The notes under the pieces are model-generated. The model was not told where the DNA came from. It made no database searches and was given only the letters and a program-made list of their open reading frames with translations. Shown here one piece after another: positions 52,706-64,000 of a stretch of 64,000 bases of DNA. Location of the stretch: the NCBI RefSeq assembly GCF_003285005.1, contig NZ_QMFA01000007.1, forward strand, positions 134,059-198,058, written 5' to 3'. Made by a program: the position numbers and the translations under genes. Numbering within the stretch: the stretch's first letter is position 1; each line of letters starts with the position of its first letter. The stretch comes from Paenibacillus sp. YN15 (GTDB lineage: Bacteria; Bacillota; Bacilli; Paenibacillales; NBRC-103111).

Positions 52706-53219
52706 GTGCCGTCACCTGCTTCCCGGTTTTGGCTTCATACCGTATCTTTTCCTGCAGCTTGTTAATACCGTAGATCAGGGCAGCCGGATTGGGCGGGCAG
52801 CCGGGAATGTACACATCCACCGGAACCACCTGGTCCACCCCTTTGACAACGGAATAGGACCGGATATACGGCCCTCCCGCCGTCGCGCAGGAGCCCATGG
52901 CAATGACCCATTTGGGCTCGGGCATTTGATCATACAGCCGGCGCAAAAGAGGAGCCATCTTCTTGGTCACCGTTCCCGCCACCAACATCACATCGGATTG
53001 CCGGGGTGAGGTCCGGAATATGACGCCGAACCGGTCCAGGTCATAGTGGGACGCCCCGGTTCCCATCATTTCAATGGCGCAGCAGGCCAGCCCGAAGGTC
53101 AGCGGCCACAGGGAGTTGCTTCTTGCCCAGCCCTTCAGCTGCTCCAAGGTGGTCATAAACACGTTGCGCTCCAGCTCCGCCCGCTCCGCCGGAGAAATAT
53201 CCGCTAAAGTGAAGTCCAT
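52698..53219 (-). CDS. nuoB: NADH-quinone oxidoreductase-like subunit B
   Basis: 173 residues holding the N2 4Fe-4S cluster: C46-C47 in [10 protein letters not shown] plus Cys in [10 protein letters not shown] and IPGCPPNP. It passes electrons to quinone. ATG 53219 with GAAGGTG is chosen; the longer frame overlaps nuoA fully. It overlaps nuoA by 16 bases. Confidence 0.96.
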   Translation of the reverse strand: MDFTLADISPAERAELERNVFMTTLEQLKGWARSNSLWPLTFGLACCAIEMMGTGASHYDLDRFGVIFRTSPRQSDVMLVAGTVTKKMAPLLRRLYDQMPEPKWVIAMGSCATAGGPYIRSYSVVKGVDQVVPVDVYIPGCPPNPAALIYGINKLQEKIRYEAKTGKQVTARE

Positions 53220-53569
53220 TGCAGCACCTTCTTTTTCCAGGCATAGATGAGACCAACCAGCAGCAGAACCACAAACACCATCATTTCCACCAGCGCAAAA
53301 AGCCCCAGCTTGTTGTATGCTACGGCCCAAGGATATAAAAATACGGTTTCCACATCAAAAATGACAAACATCAGCGCAAACAGATAATACCGGATGTTAA
53401 AACGGACTTGACCCACTCCCACCGGCTCGTTACCGCTTTCATAGGTAGTCGCCTTTTCAGGAAGCGGTCTGGATGGCCGCAGCAGCCGGCCGATGGATAA
53501 CGCAGCGATGGGCAGCAGGATGCCCAAGCCGATGAATATGGCCACCAGAACATAGTTGTTGGTGTACAT
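53204..53569 (-). CDS. nuoA: NADH-quinone oxidoreductase-like subunit A
   Basis: 121 residues with three membrane segments and the family string [41 protein letters not shown]. It is the first gene of the operon. ATG 53569 (MYTNNYV) has GGAGGTG 9 bases upstream; ATG 53578 is too close to it. Confidence 0.95.
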   Translation of the reverse strand: MYTNNYVLVAIFIGLGILLPIAALSIGRLLRPSRPLPEKATTYESGNEPVGVGQVRFNIRYYLFALMFVIFDVETVFLYPWAVAYNKLGLFALVEMMVFVVLLLVGLIYAWKKKVLQWTSL

Positions 53570-53641
53570 AACCGCCATCACCTCCGTAAGCTATAGTTTT
53601 TTCATATGATGTACTTAAATTTACCTTATAAACGCCTTCCA

Positions 53642-53670
53642 ATTATAACAAACCTACAATTTTGTGTCTA
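53642..53670 (-). promoter_or_regulatory. Sigma-A promoter of the nuo operon
   Basis: Minus strand TAGACA (53665-53670), 17 bases, TATAAT (53642-53647), about 75 bases before nuoA. Confidence 0.7.
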
Positions 53671-53843
53671 ATAAAAATGATTTTAAATAAACTTTTATAC
53701 AGAATGATGCGTCTCCTTTAATAAAGGGTAAAATATCCTCTCTTGCTTTATTTTATTCCCGGATACGGATTAAAAGCAATCCGAGATGACCATAATGCAG
53801 ATAAAAGCAAAAATATTACAGCTTGTGGTAAATGTTCACAAAA

Positions 53844-53883
53844 CGTTCGCGAACGGATCGTAAAAACTCTCATATGGTATAAT
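53844..53883 (+). promoter_or_regulatory. Promoter and possible operator of the 162-codon gene
   Basis: Plus strand TATAAT (53878-53883) preceded by TGG, an extended -10, with no good -35. The perfect palindrome CGTTCGCGAACG (53844-53855) lies where a -35 would be, as expected for a regulator site. It is not in the GAAC-N4-GTTC order of the LexA box. Confidence 0.5.
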
Positions 53884-53931
53884 AGAAATGTGGGAAAGCG
53901 CATACAACTCGAGAAAAGGAGGTTGCCTTGT

Positions 53932-54420
53932 ATGTTCTGGTCCAAAAAGAAACGCCACGCCGCCAAGAATGCCGCTGAAACGGAAGCAGGTACAGAGCTT
54001 TCTCCCCCGGTTGTTTCCGCTACCCTCGATGACGTTAAACGGGTTATCCGCGAGTTCGAGCAGCATCTGCCCAAAGGAATCAACCGTACCGTTCTCATCG
54101 GACAGGATAACGAGATTAATTTCCAGCTGCTCATACCTGCGTTGGGAGGCATTCCCCAGGAAAAATACTACATGTCCCGGGAGACCTTTGAAATTTTCCC
54201 GGAGAAGGACAAGCACATTGCCATATGGCTGGATGTGGTGCAGCGGGCAGTGGACGAATACATTACCGAAGAAAAAAACATCCCTGTCCTGCCCGGCGAC
54301 ACCCGCAAAAAGATCAGCTACTCGCTGCTTCAAAACAACTATTATTTAAAAGAAAGACCGCCGTTGGACTTTTACCTGACCGATTTGGAGGATATGATCA
54401 CCCATGTGCCCCAGGAATAA
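53932..54420 (+). CDS. DUF3939-like cytoplasmic protein, function unknown
   Basis: 162 residues, the only supported plus-strand gene in the window. The first 30 residues are charged (KKKRHAAKNAAETEAG). The rest is a compact alpha/beta domain with TLDDVKRVIREFEQHLPKGI, IPQEKYYMSRETFEIF and KERPPLDFYLTDLEDMITH. From memory it resembles the DUF3939 family of Bacillus relatives. No signal peptide or membrane segment. ATG 53932 has AAAAGGAGG at good spacing. It is divergent from nuo and convergent with atp. Confidence 0.8.
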   Translation: MFWSKKKRHAAKNAAETEAGTELSPPVVSATLDDVKRVIREFEQHLPKGINRTVLIGQDNEINFQLLIPALGGIPQEKYYMSRETFEIFPEKDKHIAIWLDVVQRAVDEYITEEKNIPVLPGDTRKKISYSLLQNNYYLKERPPLDFYLTDLEDMITHVPQE

Positions 54421-54433
54421 CTCTCATAACTGC

Positions 54434-54476
54434 AAATAGAGCAGCCCCGATCTCACCGGAGCTGCTCTATTTTTTT
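54434..54476 (+). terminator. Terminator shared by the convergent 162-codon gene and atp operon
   Basis: Stem AAATAGAGCAGC (54434-54445) with GCTGCTCTATTT (54461-54472), then T residues on the plus strand. It is a strong plus-strand terminator and could also act on atpC transcripts, though the minus-strand T run is short. Confidence 0.85.
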
Positions 54477-54500
54477 GGGATGCATGGGGACTCCCCCCGA

Positions 54501-54905
54501 TTAATGCTCCTTCTTGGCCACCTTCATCCGGTTAAGCGCACGCTGCAGCGCCAGCTCCGCCCGGCGGTGGTCGATATCATCCCGCTTGGCCTGCAGGCGT
54601 CTCTCGGCGCGCTGCTGGGCCGCCAGCGCCCGCTCCAGATCAATCTCGGAGGGAAACTCTGCGGTTTCAGCCAGAATGACCACTTTATTCCTGCGCACTT
54701 CCATAAAACCGCCGCTGACTGCGATGGTTTCGGTGGCGCCGTCCTTCTTAATCTGCAGCGGACCGATTTCAAGCGGGGTTACCAGGGGAATATGATGGGG
54801 CAGAATGCCCAGCTCACCCCCCGCGCCGCGGGCGATGATCATATTCACTTCCTGCCCGTAAACCTTCCGCTCCGGAGTGACAATTTCCAATAAAAATGTA
54901 CTCAC
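54501..54905 (-). CDS. atpC: ATP synthase epsilon subunit (GTG start)
   Basis: 134 residues: a beta-sandwich N-terminal domain (VTPERKVYGQEVNMI, GELGILPHHIPLVTPL) and a C-terminal helical hairpin. It belongs to the F1 rotor and inhibits ATP hydrolysis. GTG 54905 follows GGAGGA. It is the last gene of the atp operon. Confidence 0.95.
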   Translation of the reverse strand: MSTFLLEIVTPERKVYGQEVNMIIARGAGGELGILPHHIPLVTPLEIGPLQIKKDGATETIAVSGGFMEVRRNKVVILAETAEFPSEIDLERALAAQQRAERRLQAKRDDIDHRRAELALQRALNRMKVAKKEH

Positions 54906-54968
54906 GGACCATTCCTCCTATCCTGAAGCGTCGAATTTGGCGCAGCCAACTTGACGGCCCCGCCCCTA

Positions 54969-56390
<1,422 letters not shown>

Positions 56391-56412
56391 CTATGCGGCT
56401 TGCGCCCCCCTC

Positions 56413-57273
56413 TTACGCTTGGGCGTTGGCGCCTCCGACAATCTCCGAGATTTCCTGCGTAATGGCCGCCTGGCGGGCACGGTTGTACTGCAGGGTATAC
56501 GATGAAATCAGCTTCGTGGCATTCTTCGTGGCACTGCCCATTGCGGTCATCTGCGCGCCGAATTCACTGGCCTTGCTCTCCAGCACAGCGCTGTAGATCA
56601 GTGTTTCCGCATACTTGGGAAGCAGCACCCGAAGCACAGCCTCCGGTGAAGGTTCGTATTCATAATCCGCGGATTCAGCGCTTTGGGAGATATGTTCCAG
56701 CGGCAGCAGACGCTTTACCGTCGGAATTTGCGTCAAAGCATTTTTGAATACGTTGTAAACCAGATAGAACTCATCAAAGGTTTGGTTGGCGTAGAAATCC
56801 ACTGCCTTGCCCGCCAGAAGACGGATGTCGGAAAAATCAGGGGTGTTGGGCAGTCCGGTAACTTCGTCCAGAATCGGAATATTCCGCCTGCGGAAGAAGT
56901 CCCGCCCTTTCCGTCCCACTACCATCAGGGCATATTCGTCGGGAGACTTGTGGTTCTCCTTCAGAACCTGCATCAGCTTCCGGAGCAGGTTGGAATTGAA
57001 GCCTCCCGCCAGCCCGCGGTCCGACGTGATAACCAGATAGCCGGTCCGCTTCACCGGACGGGTCTCCAGCATGGGATGCTCCACGTCCTCGGCTACCGCA
57101 GTAACATGGGAGAGCACCTCGCGAATTTTCTCGGCATAAGGCCGGGAAGCCTCCGCCGACTGCTGGGCTCTCTTCAACCGGGATGCCGCCACCATTTCCA
57201 TGGCTTTGGTAATCTGCCGGGTACTCTTAACACTGACGATCTGCCGCTTAATCTCGCGAATGCTCTTAGCCAT
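56413..57273 (-). CDS. atpG: ATP synthase gamma subunit
   Basis: 286 residues, the central stalk of F1. N-terminal and C-terminal coiled-coil helices bear the family strings IREIKRQIVSVKSTRQITKAMEMVAASRLK and EFGAQMTAMGSATKNA. It couples proton flow to catalysis. It lies between atpA and atpD as usual. Confidence 0.97.
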   Translation of the reverse strand: MAKSIREIKRQIVSVKSTRQITKAMEMVAASRLKRAQQSAEASRPYAEKIREVLSHVTAVAEDVEHPMLETRPVKRTGYLVITSDRGLAGGFNSNLLRKLMQVLKENHKSPDEYALMVVGRKGRDFFRRRNIPILDEVTGLPNTPDFSDIRLLAGKAVDFYANQTFDEFYLVYNVFKNALTQIPTVKRLLPLEHISQSAESADYEYEPSPEAVLRVLLPKYAETLIYSAVLESKASEFGAQMTAMGSATKNATKLISSYTLQYNRARQAAITQEISEIVGGANAQA

Positions 57274-57287
57274 TAAAAGTCACCGCC

Positions 57288-58808
<1,521 letters not shown>

Positions 58809-58818
58809 TCACCCCTAT

Positions 58819-59367
58819 CTACATTACTTGAGACGCCTGCAATGTCTTTTCCAGCCGCTTCAACTTGCCGGAGAGGCTTCCGTCATACAGCGTGTCGCCG
58901 ATCCGCACCTTGATGCCGCCCAGCAGGCTTTGGTCCACAATATTGGTAACCTGAATGCTCTTCCCCGTCACAGCGCCGAAGCTCGCCTTGATGGAGGCGG
59001 TCTCCTGCTCTGAAAGCGGCATGGGAGAATAGACAACCGCTTCGGTCCGTCCAAGGGCCTCCCCTGCAATTCGGACAAATTCATCGCAGACAGCAGGAAT
59101 CAAGAGAGCCCGCTTGCGCTCCACCAAAATACGGAGGAGATTCAGCACGGCCTCCGATACCTGGCCCTCAAATATACGGCGGAGCAAATCCGTTTTGACA
59201 TTGGCGTCGATGTTGGGATGGCCCAGAACAAGCTCCAGCTCGGGATGCGCCAGCACCGTTACCGCCTCTTTCAATTCAGCAATGGCCTGCTCGGTGATTC
59301 CCGATTCCGCTGCCACCTCGTATAACGCCTTGGCATACCGCTTGGCTGCTGTCAAGTCTTTGGTCAT
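58819..59367 (-). CDS. atpH: ATP synthase delta subunit
   Basis: 182 residues. It joins F1 to the peripheral stalk. Family strings are AKRYAKALYEVA at the N-terminus and QSLLGGIKVRIGDTLYDGSLSGKLKRL at the C-terminus. Its start overlaps the atpF stop by 4 bases (ATGA), so translation is coupled. Confidence 0.96.
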   Translation of the reverse strand: MTKDLTAAKRYAKALYEVAAESGITEQAIAELKEAVTVLAHPELELVLGHPNIDANVKTDLLRRIFEGQVSEAVLNLLRILVERKRALLIPAVCDEFVRIAGEALGRTEAVVYSPMPLSEQETASIKASFGAVTGKSIQVTNIVDQSLLGGIKVRIGDTLYDGSLSGKLKRLEKTLQASQVM

Positions 59368-59849
59368 CCTTTGTCCCCTACCTCTTTCAGGTATTGCTCA
59401 ACCAAATCCTGCTGGCTCTTCTCATCGATTTGCTTCTCAATGATCTTCGACGCGATCAGGACGGACATGGCGCCCACTTGCCCTTTCAAAGCCGCAACAG
59501 CCTTGTTCTTCTCCGCTTGAATATCGTTCAGCGCCTCTTGCTTGAGCCGCACGGACTCATCCTTGGCCTGCTTGAGCAGCTCTTCGGATTGGCGCAGGCT
59601 GGAGGTGCGGGCTTGCTCCACAATTTGGAACGCCTCTTTGCGCACGTCCTGCATGGCCTTCTTCTGCTCCTGCATGAACTGCTCCGCTTGGGTCCGGCTG
59701 TCTTCCGCAGCCTTCAGCTGACTTTGGACCAGCTCGCGGCGCTTCTCCATCACGCTGAATAAAGGCCCAAAAGCAAATTTATTCAAAACAAAATACAGCA
59801 ACCCGAAAGCAAGCACAGCAAAAAGCGTGGACTCCCAATGAAAACTCAT
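59364..59849 (-). CDS. atpF: ATP synthase b subunit
   Basis: 161 residues: one N-terminal membrane segment (FAVLAFGLLYFVLNKFAF) and a long charged helix rich in Glu, Gln and Lys to the end. It is the peripheral stalk of Fo. AGGGAG precedes ATG 59849. A 113-base gap to atpE holds no gene. Confidence 0.96.
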   Translation of the reverse strand: MSFHWESTLFAVLAFGLLYFVLNKFAFGPLFSVMEKRRELVQSQLKAAEDSRTQAEQFMQEQKKAMQDVRKEAFQIVEQARTSSLRQSEELLKQAKDESVRLKQEALNDIQAEKNKAVAALKGQVGAMSVLIASKIIEKQIDEKSQQDLVEQYLKEVGDKG

Positions 59850-59962
59850 ATGTTGTCACTCCCTCCCGAAAGGATTGCCTGCTTCAACAGGCTGTTTATG
59901 CAAAATGAAGGCGCGGATGGCTCCAGTGAGACCTTCCCCGCCTCAAGCTCCTTATGGGAGGC

Positions 59963-60250
<288 letters not shown>

Positions 60251-61024
60251 TTAATGCTCCTCATGCACCGCAGCTTGCGAGATGTACACCATGGTGAGCA
60301 TTGTGAAGAGAAACGCCTGGATGGCGCCTACAAAAACGCTGAAGCCCTGCCAAACCGCAAGCATGGGTATACTTGCCCATTGAGCCATAAGAATAACCCC
60401 GATCAGGATTTCCCCGGCAAAAATATTGGCGAATAGACGAATGGCCAGCGTAAGCGGCCGGGCGATCTGCTCCACCAGATTTAATGGCAAAAATACTGGA
60501 TAAGGCTCCAGATAGTGCTTCAGGTAGTGCTTCCTGTTCTTGGTCAGGCCCAGATAGTGAATCAGCAGAAAAACAACCAGGGCCAAAGCCAAAGTGACGG
60601 ACATATCCGCTGTCGGCGACTTCCAGAAATTGAGTTCGATATGCTTGCCCGCCTCATGGGCGCTAGCCAGCATATCGGCATCCACAATCGGGAATCCAAA
60701 CCAGGACAGCGGCTCGTGAATCTCAAAAACCGCCGCAAAGGGCAATCCCAGAAGATTGGCGACAAAGATGAACATAATCAGCGTCATCCCGAGCCCAATG
60801 AATGGCTTCGCCCGGGATAAAGGCATGGCGCTGGCCACAATATTATGGACAAAGTCCACCACCCATTCCAGGAAGTTCTGCATGCGGGAAGGATTCTCGA
60901 CAGACAGATTCCGGACTGCGAGCCTGGCAATCACAAACGTGATGATACAGGATACAATAATGGGCAAAAAGATGGAGATGTCAATGTTCAATCCGCCAAT
61001 CTGAAGAATCGGTGAATCATGCAT
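60251..61024 (-). CDS. atpB: ATP synthase a subunit
   Basis: 257 residues with about six membrane segments. The essential Arg lies in RPLTLAIRLFANIFAGE. It forms the proton half-channels against the c ring. AAAGAGGTGA precedes ATG 61024; the ATG follows atpI by 5 bases. Confidence 0.96.
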   Translation of the reverse strand: MHDSPILQIGGLNIDISIFLPIIVSCIITFVIARLAVRNLSVENPSRMQNFLEWVVDFVHNIVASAMPLSRAKPFIGLGMTLIMFIFVANLLGLPFAAVFEIHEPLSWFGFPIVDADMLASAHEAGKHIELNFWKSPTADMSVTLALALVVFLLIHYLGLTKNRKHYLKHYLEPYPVFLPLNLVEQIARPLTLAIRLFANIFAGEILIGVILMAQWASIPMLAVWQGFSVFVGAIQAFLFTMLTMVYISQAAVHEEH

Positions 61025-61028
61025 GTTT

Positions 61029-61421
61029 TCACCTCTTTTCACTGTGAAGTTTGTGCTGTATTGCAGAGCCCAAACCAAACAGGAAAGCCAAGGTTTGGAC
61101 AAAAAAGAAACCTGAGATGGTGGAGCCTAAGTGAAATGCGGGAACCCGCAGGCAGATGGCCAGCGCAATAAAAATGGTGCTGGCCCTGCTAAGAAAGCCC
61201 AGACTTGCCCGTTTGCCGGTGTTGGCCAGGGCAATCCGGGTAATGGCATAAATGCGGGATTGTAAAATGCGCCCGTTAATCAGGCTGGTGCATACTCCCA
61301 GAACAAGACCGGCCGCATATGGCTTAAGGGCCGGAACAAGCGCCCAGGCAAACAGGCAAGCCGACATGAAAAACAGGGAGGCACGGATAATGCGGCGCAT
61401 CAGAATGTCTAGTTCATTCAT
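61029..61421 (-). CDS. atpI: ATP synthase subunit I (AtpI-like)
   Basis: 130 residues with four membrane segments, as expected for AtpI, which helps assemble the c ring. GGAGGA precedes ATG 61421. It overlaps the preceding atpZ-like gene by 8 bases. Sequence conservation in the family is low, so the call leans on size and place. Confidence 0.85.
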   Translation of the reverse strand: MNELDILMRRIIRASLFFMSACLFAWALVPALKPYAAGLVLGVCTSLINGRILQSRIYAITRIALANTGKRASLGFLSRASTIFIALAICLRVPAFHLGSTISGFFFVQTLAFLFGLGSAIQHKLHSEKR

Positions 61422-61644
61422 TCGTTTCCTCCAGAATTCTCATGATCATCAGCACAATGCTTCCCAGGCCGGTGAACAGCCCGCCCAATACTCCGATCAC
61501 AGACCATGGCGTCCAGCCGGTACGCTTGGCAAGAGATGTGCCGATGAAATACCCCAGCACAATGCAAACCACAAGGTTCATGCCGATTGCACTGGCAATA
61601 CCCGCATATTTCCAGGGGTTACTACGGATAGGGGGTTTGTTCAT
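61414..61644 (-). CDS. atpZ: AtpZ/AtpI-family small membrane protein
   Basis: 76 residues with two membrane segments (IASAIGMNLVVCIVLGYFIG and WSVIGVLGGLFTGLGSIVLMIMRIL), the AtpZ pattern. In some species AtpZ with AtpI forms a small Mg/Ca channel next to ATP synthase. The start is uncertain: ATG 61644 has a weak GACGGG, and TTG 61707 would add 21 polar residues with a weaker site. Confidence 0.8.
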   Translation of the reverse strand: MNKPPIRSNPWKYAGIASAIGMNLVVCIVLGYFIGTSLAKRTGWTPWSVIGVLGGLFTGLGSIVLMIMRILEETNE

Positions 61645-61751
61645 GGAATCCCGTCCATTTCCGCCGCTTAGAGACTGAGGCAGTTCCCTAATGGCATTGC
61701 GTTCCAATAGGCTTTAATTGTCCATTTTGCCGCAGGCATCAATCGTTACTT

Positions 61752-61781
61752 ATTGTATCGTCGCCGAGCAAGGTTTGTCAA
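61752..61781 (-). promoter_or_regulatory. Sigma-A promoter of the atp operon
   Basis: Minus strand TTGACA (61776-61781), 18 bases, TACAAT (61752-61757), about 105 bases before the atpZ ATG. Confidence 0.82.
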
Positions 61782-61926
61782 TCAGCACAAATTGAGGCAA
61801 TTTGATGAACGAGGGCGGAAAAATGCCTGAATTTAAAGGGTTTTTGAAGCATAACCAGACAGTACAACTGTATGGTGTGATTTTCATCATTGACAGCGCT
61901 ATCTGGTATATAATGTAAAACGCTCT

Positions 61927-63069
61927 TTATGGCTGGAAAGACTCCGGCTTGGATGCCACCAGACCGAAATAATGCTTGATCGCCTGCACGATCCGCGCGG
62001 AAACCTTGCCGTCCCCATACGGGTTGGAGGCTTGGCTCATTCTGCGGTACAGCTCCTCATCCGTCAGCAGCGCTCTGGCGCGGCTGTACACCGCTTCCTC
62101 ATCCGTGCCCACCAGCTCCAGCACGCCGGCGTCGATGCCCTCCGGGCGTTCGGTGGTATCCCGCAGCACCAGGGCAGGGATGCCGAAGGCGGGGGCCTCC
62201 TCCTGGATGCCTCCGGAATCGGTCAGGATGAGATGGGTATGGGGATAGAAGTTGTACAAATCCATCACATCCATGGGCGCGGTCAGCTTGATCCGGGGAT
62301 GGTCCCCGAGAATCTCCTGGGCCGGCTTCTGCACATCGGGATTCAGATGGACGGGATACACAATCGCCACATCCTCGAACTCGTCGGCAATCCGCTTCAC
62401 GGCGCGGAAAATCCGGCGATGGGGCTCGCCGATAGCCTCCCGGCGGTGGGCGGTCATGAGAATCAGGCGTTTGCCCTTTGCCCAGTCCAGCAGCGGATGG
62501 GTATAGTCCGGACGGACCAGATACTGCATCACGTCGGTGATGGTATTTCCGGTTATGTAAATAGAGGCTTCCGGCTTGTTCTCCCTGCGCAGATTGTCCG
62601 CAGACCAGTTGGTGGGCGCGAAGTGCATATCCGCAATAACCCCCGTCAATTGACGGTTCATCTCTTCCGGGAATGGCGACAGCTTGTTCCAGGTCCTGAG
62701 CCCCGCTTCCACATGGCCTACCCGGATTTGCTGGAGAAGAGCCGCGTAGGAGGCCAGGAAGGTGGTGGAGGTGTCCCCGTGCACCAGAATCAGATCCGGC
62801 TTCGCTTCCGCCAAGATCGGCTCCAGCTCCTGAATCACCCGGACCGACAGGCCGGAGAGCGTCTGGCGCTCCTTCATAATATCCAGATCGTATTCCGGCT
62901 TGATCTCAAAATGGTCCAGCACCTGATCCAGCATCTGCCGGTGCTGGGCCGTCACACAGACCACGGAATCGATTTCGGATTGATGCTTCGCGAGCTCCAG
63001 CACCAGAGGAACCATTTTGATGGCCTCCGGCCGCGTCCCGAAGATGGTCATGACCTTGATCCGCTTCAT
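61927..63069 (-). CDS. mnaA: UDP-N-acetylglucosamine 2-epimerase (non-hydrolysing)
   Basis: 380 residues, GT-B-like fold. Family strings are GTRPEAIKMVPL at the N-terminus, VHGDTST, GHVEAGLRTWN and LTDSGGIQEEAP. It makes UDP-ManNAc for wall polymer linkage units, the likely donor for the TagA enzyme encoded 37 kb away. ATG 63069 is chosen for AAGGGG upstream; the longer frame crosses the hairpin after upp. The order upp-mnaA-atpI matches B. subtilis. Confidence 0.95.
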   Translation of the reverse strand: MKRIKVMTIFGTRPEAIKMVPLVLELAKHQSEIDSVVCVTAQHRQMLDQVLDHFEIKPEYDLDIMKERQTLSGLSVRVIQELEPILAEAKPDLILVHGDTSTTFLASYAALLQQIRVGHVEAGLRTWNKLSPFPEEMNRQLTGVIADMHFAPTNWSADNLRRENKPEASIYITGNTITDVMQYLVRPDYTHPLLDWAKGKRLILMTAHRREAIGEPHRRIFRAVKRIADEFEDVAIVYPVHLNPDVQKPAQEILGDHPRIKLTAPMDVMDLYNFYPHTHLILTDSGGIQEEAPAFGIPALVLRDTTERPEGIDAGVLELVGTDEEAVYSRARALLTDEELYRRMSQASNPYGDGKVSARIVQAIKHYFGLVASKPESFQP

Positions 63070-63104
63070 GGGATATTCCCCTTCTTTCTCTTCATAGAGC
63101 AGGA

Positions 63105-63136
63105 CGGAGCTTCCTCTCCTTATGGGAGGAACTCCG
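63105..63136 (-). other. Hairpin between upp and mnaA
   Basis: Minus strand CGGAGTTCC and GGAAGCTCCG pair around a 13-base loop that can fold further. No T run follows, so it is more likely an RNA processing or stability element than a terminator. Confidence 0.4.
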
Positions 63137-63171
63137 CCTGGCAAAAGTTCTATTCTTATACGTGTGACCGC

Positions 63172-63801
63172 CTATTTGGTTCCAAACAGGCGGTCGCCTG
63201 CGTCGCCCAGGCCGGGAACGATATAGCCATGGTCGTTCAGGTGACTGTCGATGGCGGCCACATAGATGTCCACATCGGGATGGGCCTCCTGGACGGCACG
63301 GATGCCTTCAGGAGAAGCAATCAGGTTCATCATTTTGATTTGGGTGCAGTTGCGCTTCTTCAGCACGTCGATGGCTGCGATGGCGGAGCCGCCGGTGGCC
63401 AGCATCGGGTCGATGACAATCAGCTCGCGCTCGGTCACATCGGTGGGCAGCTTCACATAGTATTCAACCGGCTGCAGGGTTTCCGGGTCGCGGTACAGGC
63501 CGATATGTCCTACCTTGGCGGCGGGAATCAGCTTCAGCACCCCGTCCACCATGCCCAAGCCTGCCCGCAGAATCGGAATCAGGCCCAGCATCCGGCCGGA
63601 GATGATCCGGCATTCGGCTTCGGAAACCGGCGTCTTCACAGTCGTCTTTTCAAGCGGAATATCTCTTGTAATTTCATAGGCCATCAGTGTAGCCACTTCA
63701 TCCACAAGCTCCCGGAAATCCTTCGTGTTGGTGGTCTCATCCCGGATAAAGGTCAGCTTATGCTGAATCAGCGGATGATCACAAATAAAAACTTTGCCCA
63801 T
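63172..63801 (-). CDS. upp: Uracil phosphoribosyltransferase
   Basis: 209 residues, full length. The PRPP-binding motif is [13 protein letters not shown] and the uracil-binding C-terminus is [17 protein letters not shown]. It salvages uracil to UMP. ATG 63801 with GGGAGGA is chosen; the upstream in-frame ATG at 63852 lacks a site. Confidence 0.97.
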   Translation of the reverse strand: MGKVFICDHPLIQHKLTFIRDETTNTKDFRELVDEVATLMAYEITRDIPLEKTTVKTPVSEAECRIISGRMLGLIPILRAGLGMVDGVLKLIPAAKVGHIGLYRDPETLQPVEYYVKLPTDVTERELIVIDPMLATGGSAIAAIDVLKKRNCTQIKMMNLIASPEGIRAVQEAHPDVDIYVAAIDSHLNDHGYIVPGLGDAGDRLFGTK

Positions 63802-63886
63802 TCTTTTGTTCCTCCCACAAGAGCCTGAAAACCCCGGTTTGCCTTTTTGCAACGTCTTCTAACAGTTTTCGGCATAAATCTTATCT

Positions 63887-63892
63887 ATTATA
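63887..63892 (-). promoter_or_regulatory. Extended -10 upstream of upp
   Basis: Minus strand TGTGGTATAAT about 85 bases before the upp ATG; no good -35. The remaining 200 bases to the window edge show nothing else. Confidence 0.5.
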
Positions 63893-64000
63893 CCACAGGT
63901 TTTCGCCAATACCATAGGGGGCAAAAGATGGCGCAGGCTCCACGCATCAAATTTCCAGCGACACGCATATTCAACATCTTTCGATTCATCTGATCCGAAC

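Larger units (their letters stand above)
53570..53931 (+). other. Divergent control region between nuoA and the 162-codon gene
   Basis: About 360 bases without a gene. It holds the nuo promoter (53642-53670, minus strand), an AT-rich stretch, a perfect palindrome CGTTCGCGAACG (53844-53855) and an extended -10 (53874-53883) for the plus-strand gene. Nothing else is supported. Confidence 0.7.

Noticed and set aside
53844..53855. LexA (SOS) box
   Set aside because: The half-sites are GTTC then GAAC, the reverse order of the GAAC-N4-GTTC box.
61890..61914. Plus-strand TTGACA and TATAAT downstream of mnaA
   Set aside because: Spacing is only 13 bases, and the transcript would run antisense into mnaA with no gene to serve.

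Overview
The window looks like chromosomal DNA from a motile, endospore-forming Firmicute of the Paenibacillus type (Paenibacillaceae). Evidence: the Bacillus-like order degS-degU-comF-yvyF-flgM-flgN-flgK; the order murA-spoIID-spoIIQ-spoIIID-mbl-flhO-flhP; an alpha/beta spore protein (SASP) gene; surface proteins with SLH domains next to csaB; and an 11-gene nuo operon beside upp-mnaA-atp. I see no tRNA, rRNA, insertion sequence, prophage or CRISPR array. All supported genes but one (162 codons at 53.9 kb) lie on the minus strand, so transcription runs from high to low coordinates.

Layout. 0-8.4 kb: competence, motility and two-component regulation (degSU, comFA, comFC, yvyF, flgM, flgN, 5' part of flgK). 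8.4-13.9 kb: a secreted phosphodiester glycosidase-like protein, metK behind an unassigned attenuator-like leader, a SASP and a small secreted protein. 13.9-29.1 kb: a cell-surface block with a large unknown secreted protein, a probable S-layer protein (N-terminal SLH), a second giant SLH protein (C-terminal SLH), tagO, wecG/tagA, csaB and a DUF5693-type membrane protein. The glycosyl and pyruvyl transferases plausibly make the pyruvylated wall polymer that SLH domains bind. 29.2-32.5 kb: pgcA, fabZ, a pgsA-like gene and a small EpuA-like membrane protein. 32.5-40.1 kb: flhP, flhO, mbl, spoIIID, spoIIQ, spoIID, murA and a DUF1146 protein. 40.1-42.9 kb: a secreted S8 protease with SLH domains. 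43.1-53.6 kb: nuoABCDHIJKLMN, with no nuoE, nuoF or nuoG. 53.9-54.4 kb: the single plus-strand gene. 54.5-61.6 kb: atpZIBEFHAGDC. 61.9-63.8 kb: mnaA and upp.

Control signals fit the gene content: sigma-D-type promoters before flgM and flhO, a sigma-E-type promoter before spoIIID, a sigma-F-type promoter before spoIIQ, and sigma-A-type promoters before metK, nuo, atp, the S-layer gene and others.

The least expected signals are these. (1) A family of hairpin-plus-linker repeats sits between a stop codon and the next Shine-Dalgarno sequence in the wecG, nuoN and nuoJ leaders. (2) The metK leader has a strong promoter, a duplicated 15-nt element, a perfect 20-nt palindrome and an intrinsic terminator, but no S-box that I can recognise. 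(3) The sigma-D -10 element of flgM forms the left arm of an intrinsic terminator. (4) The S-layer gene has two in-frame start sites, each with its own Shine-Dalgarno sequence.
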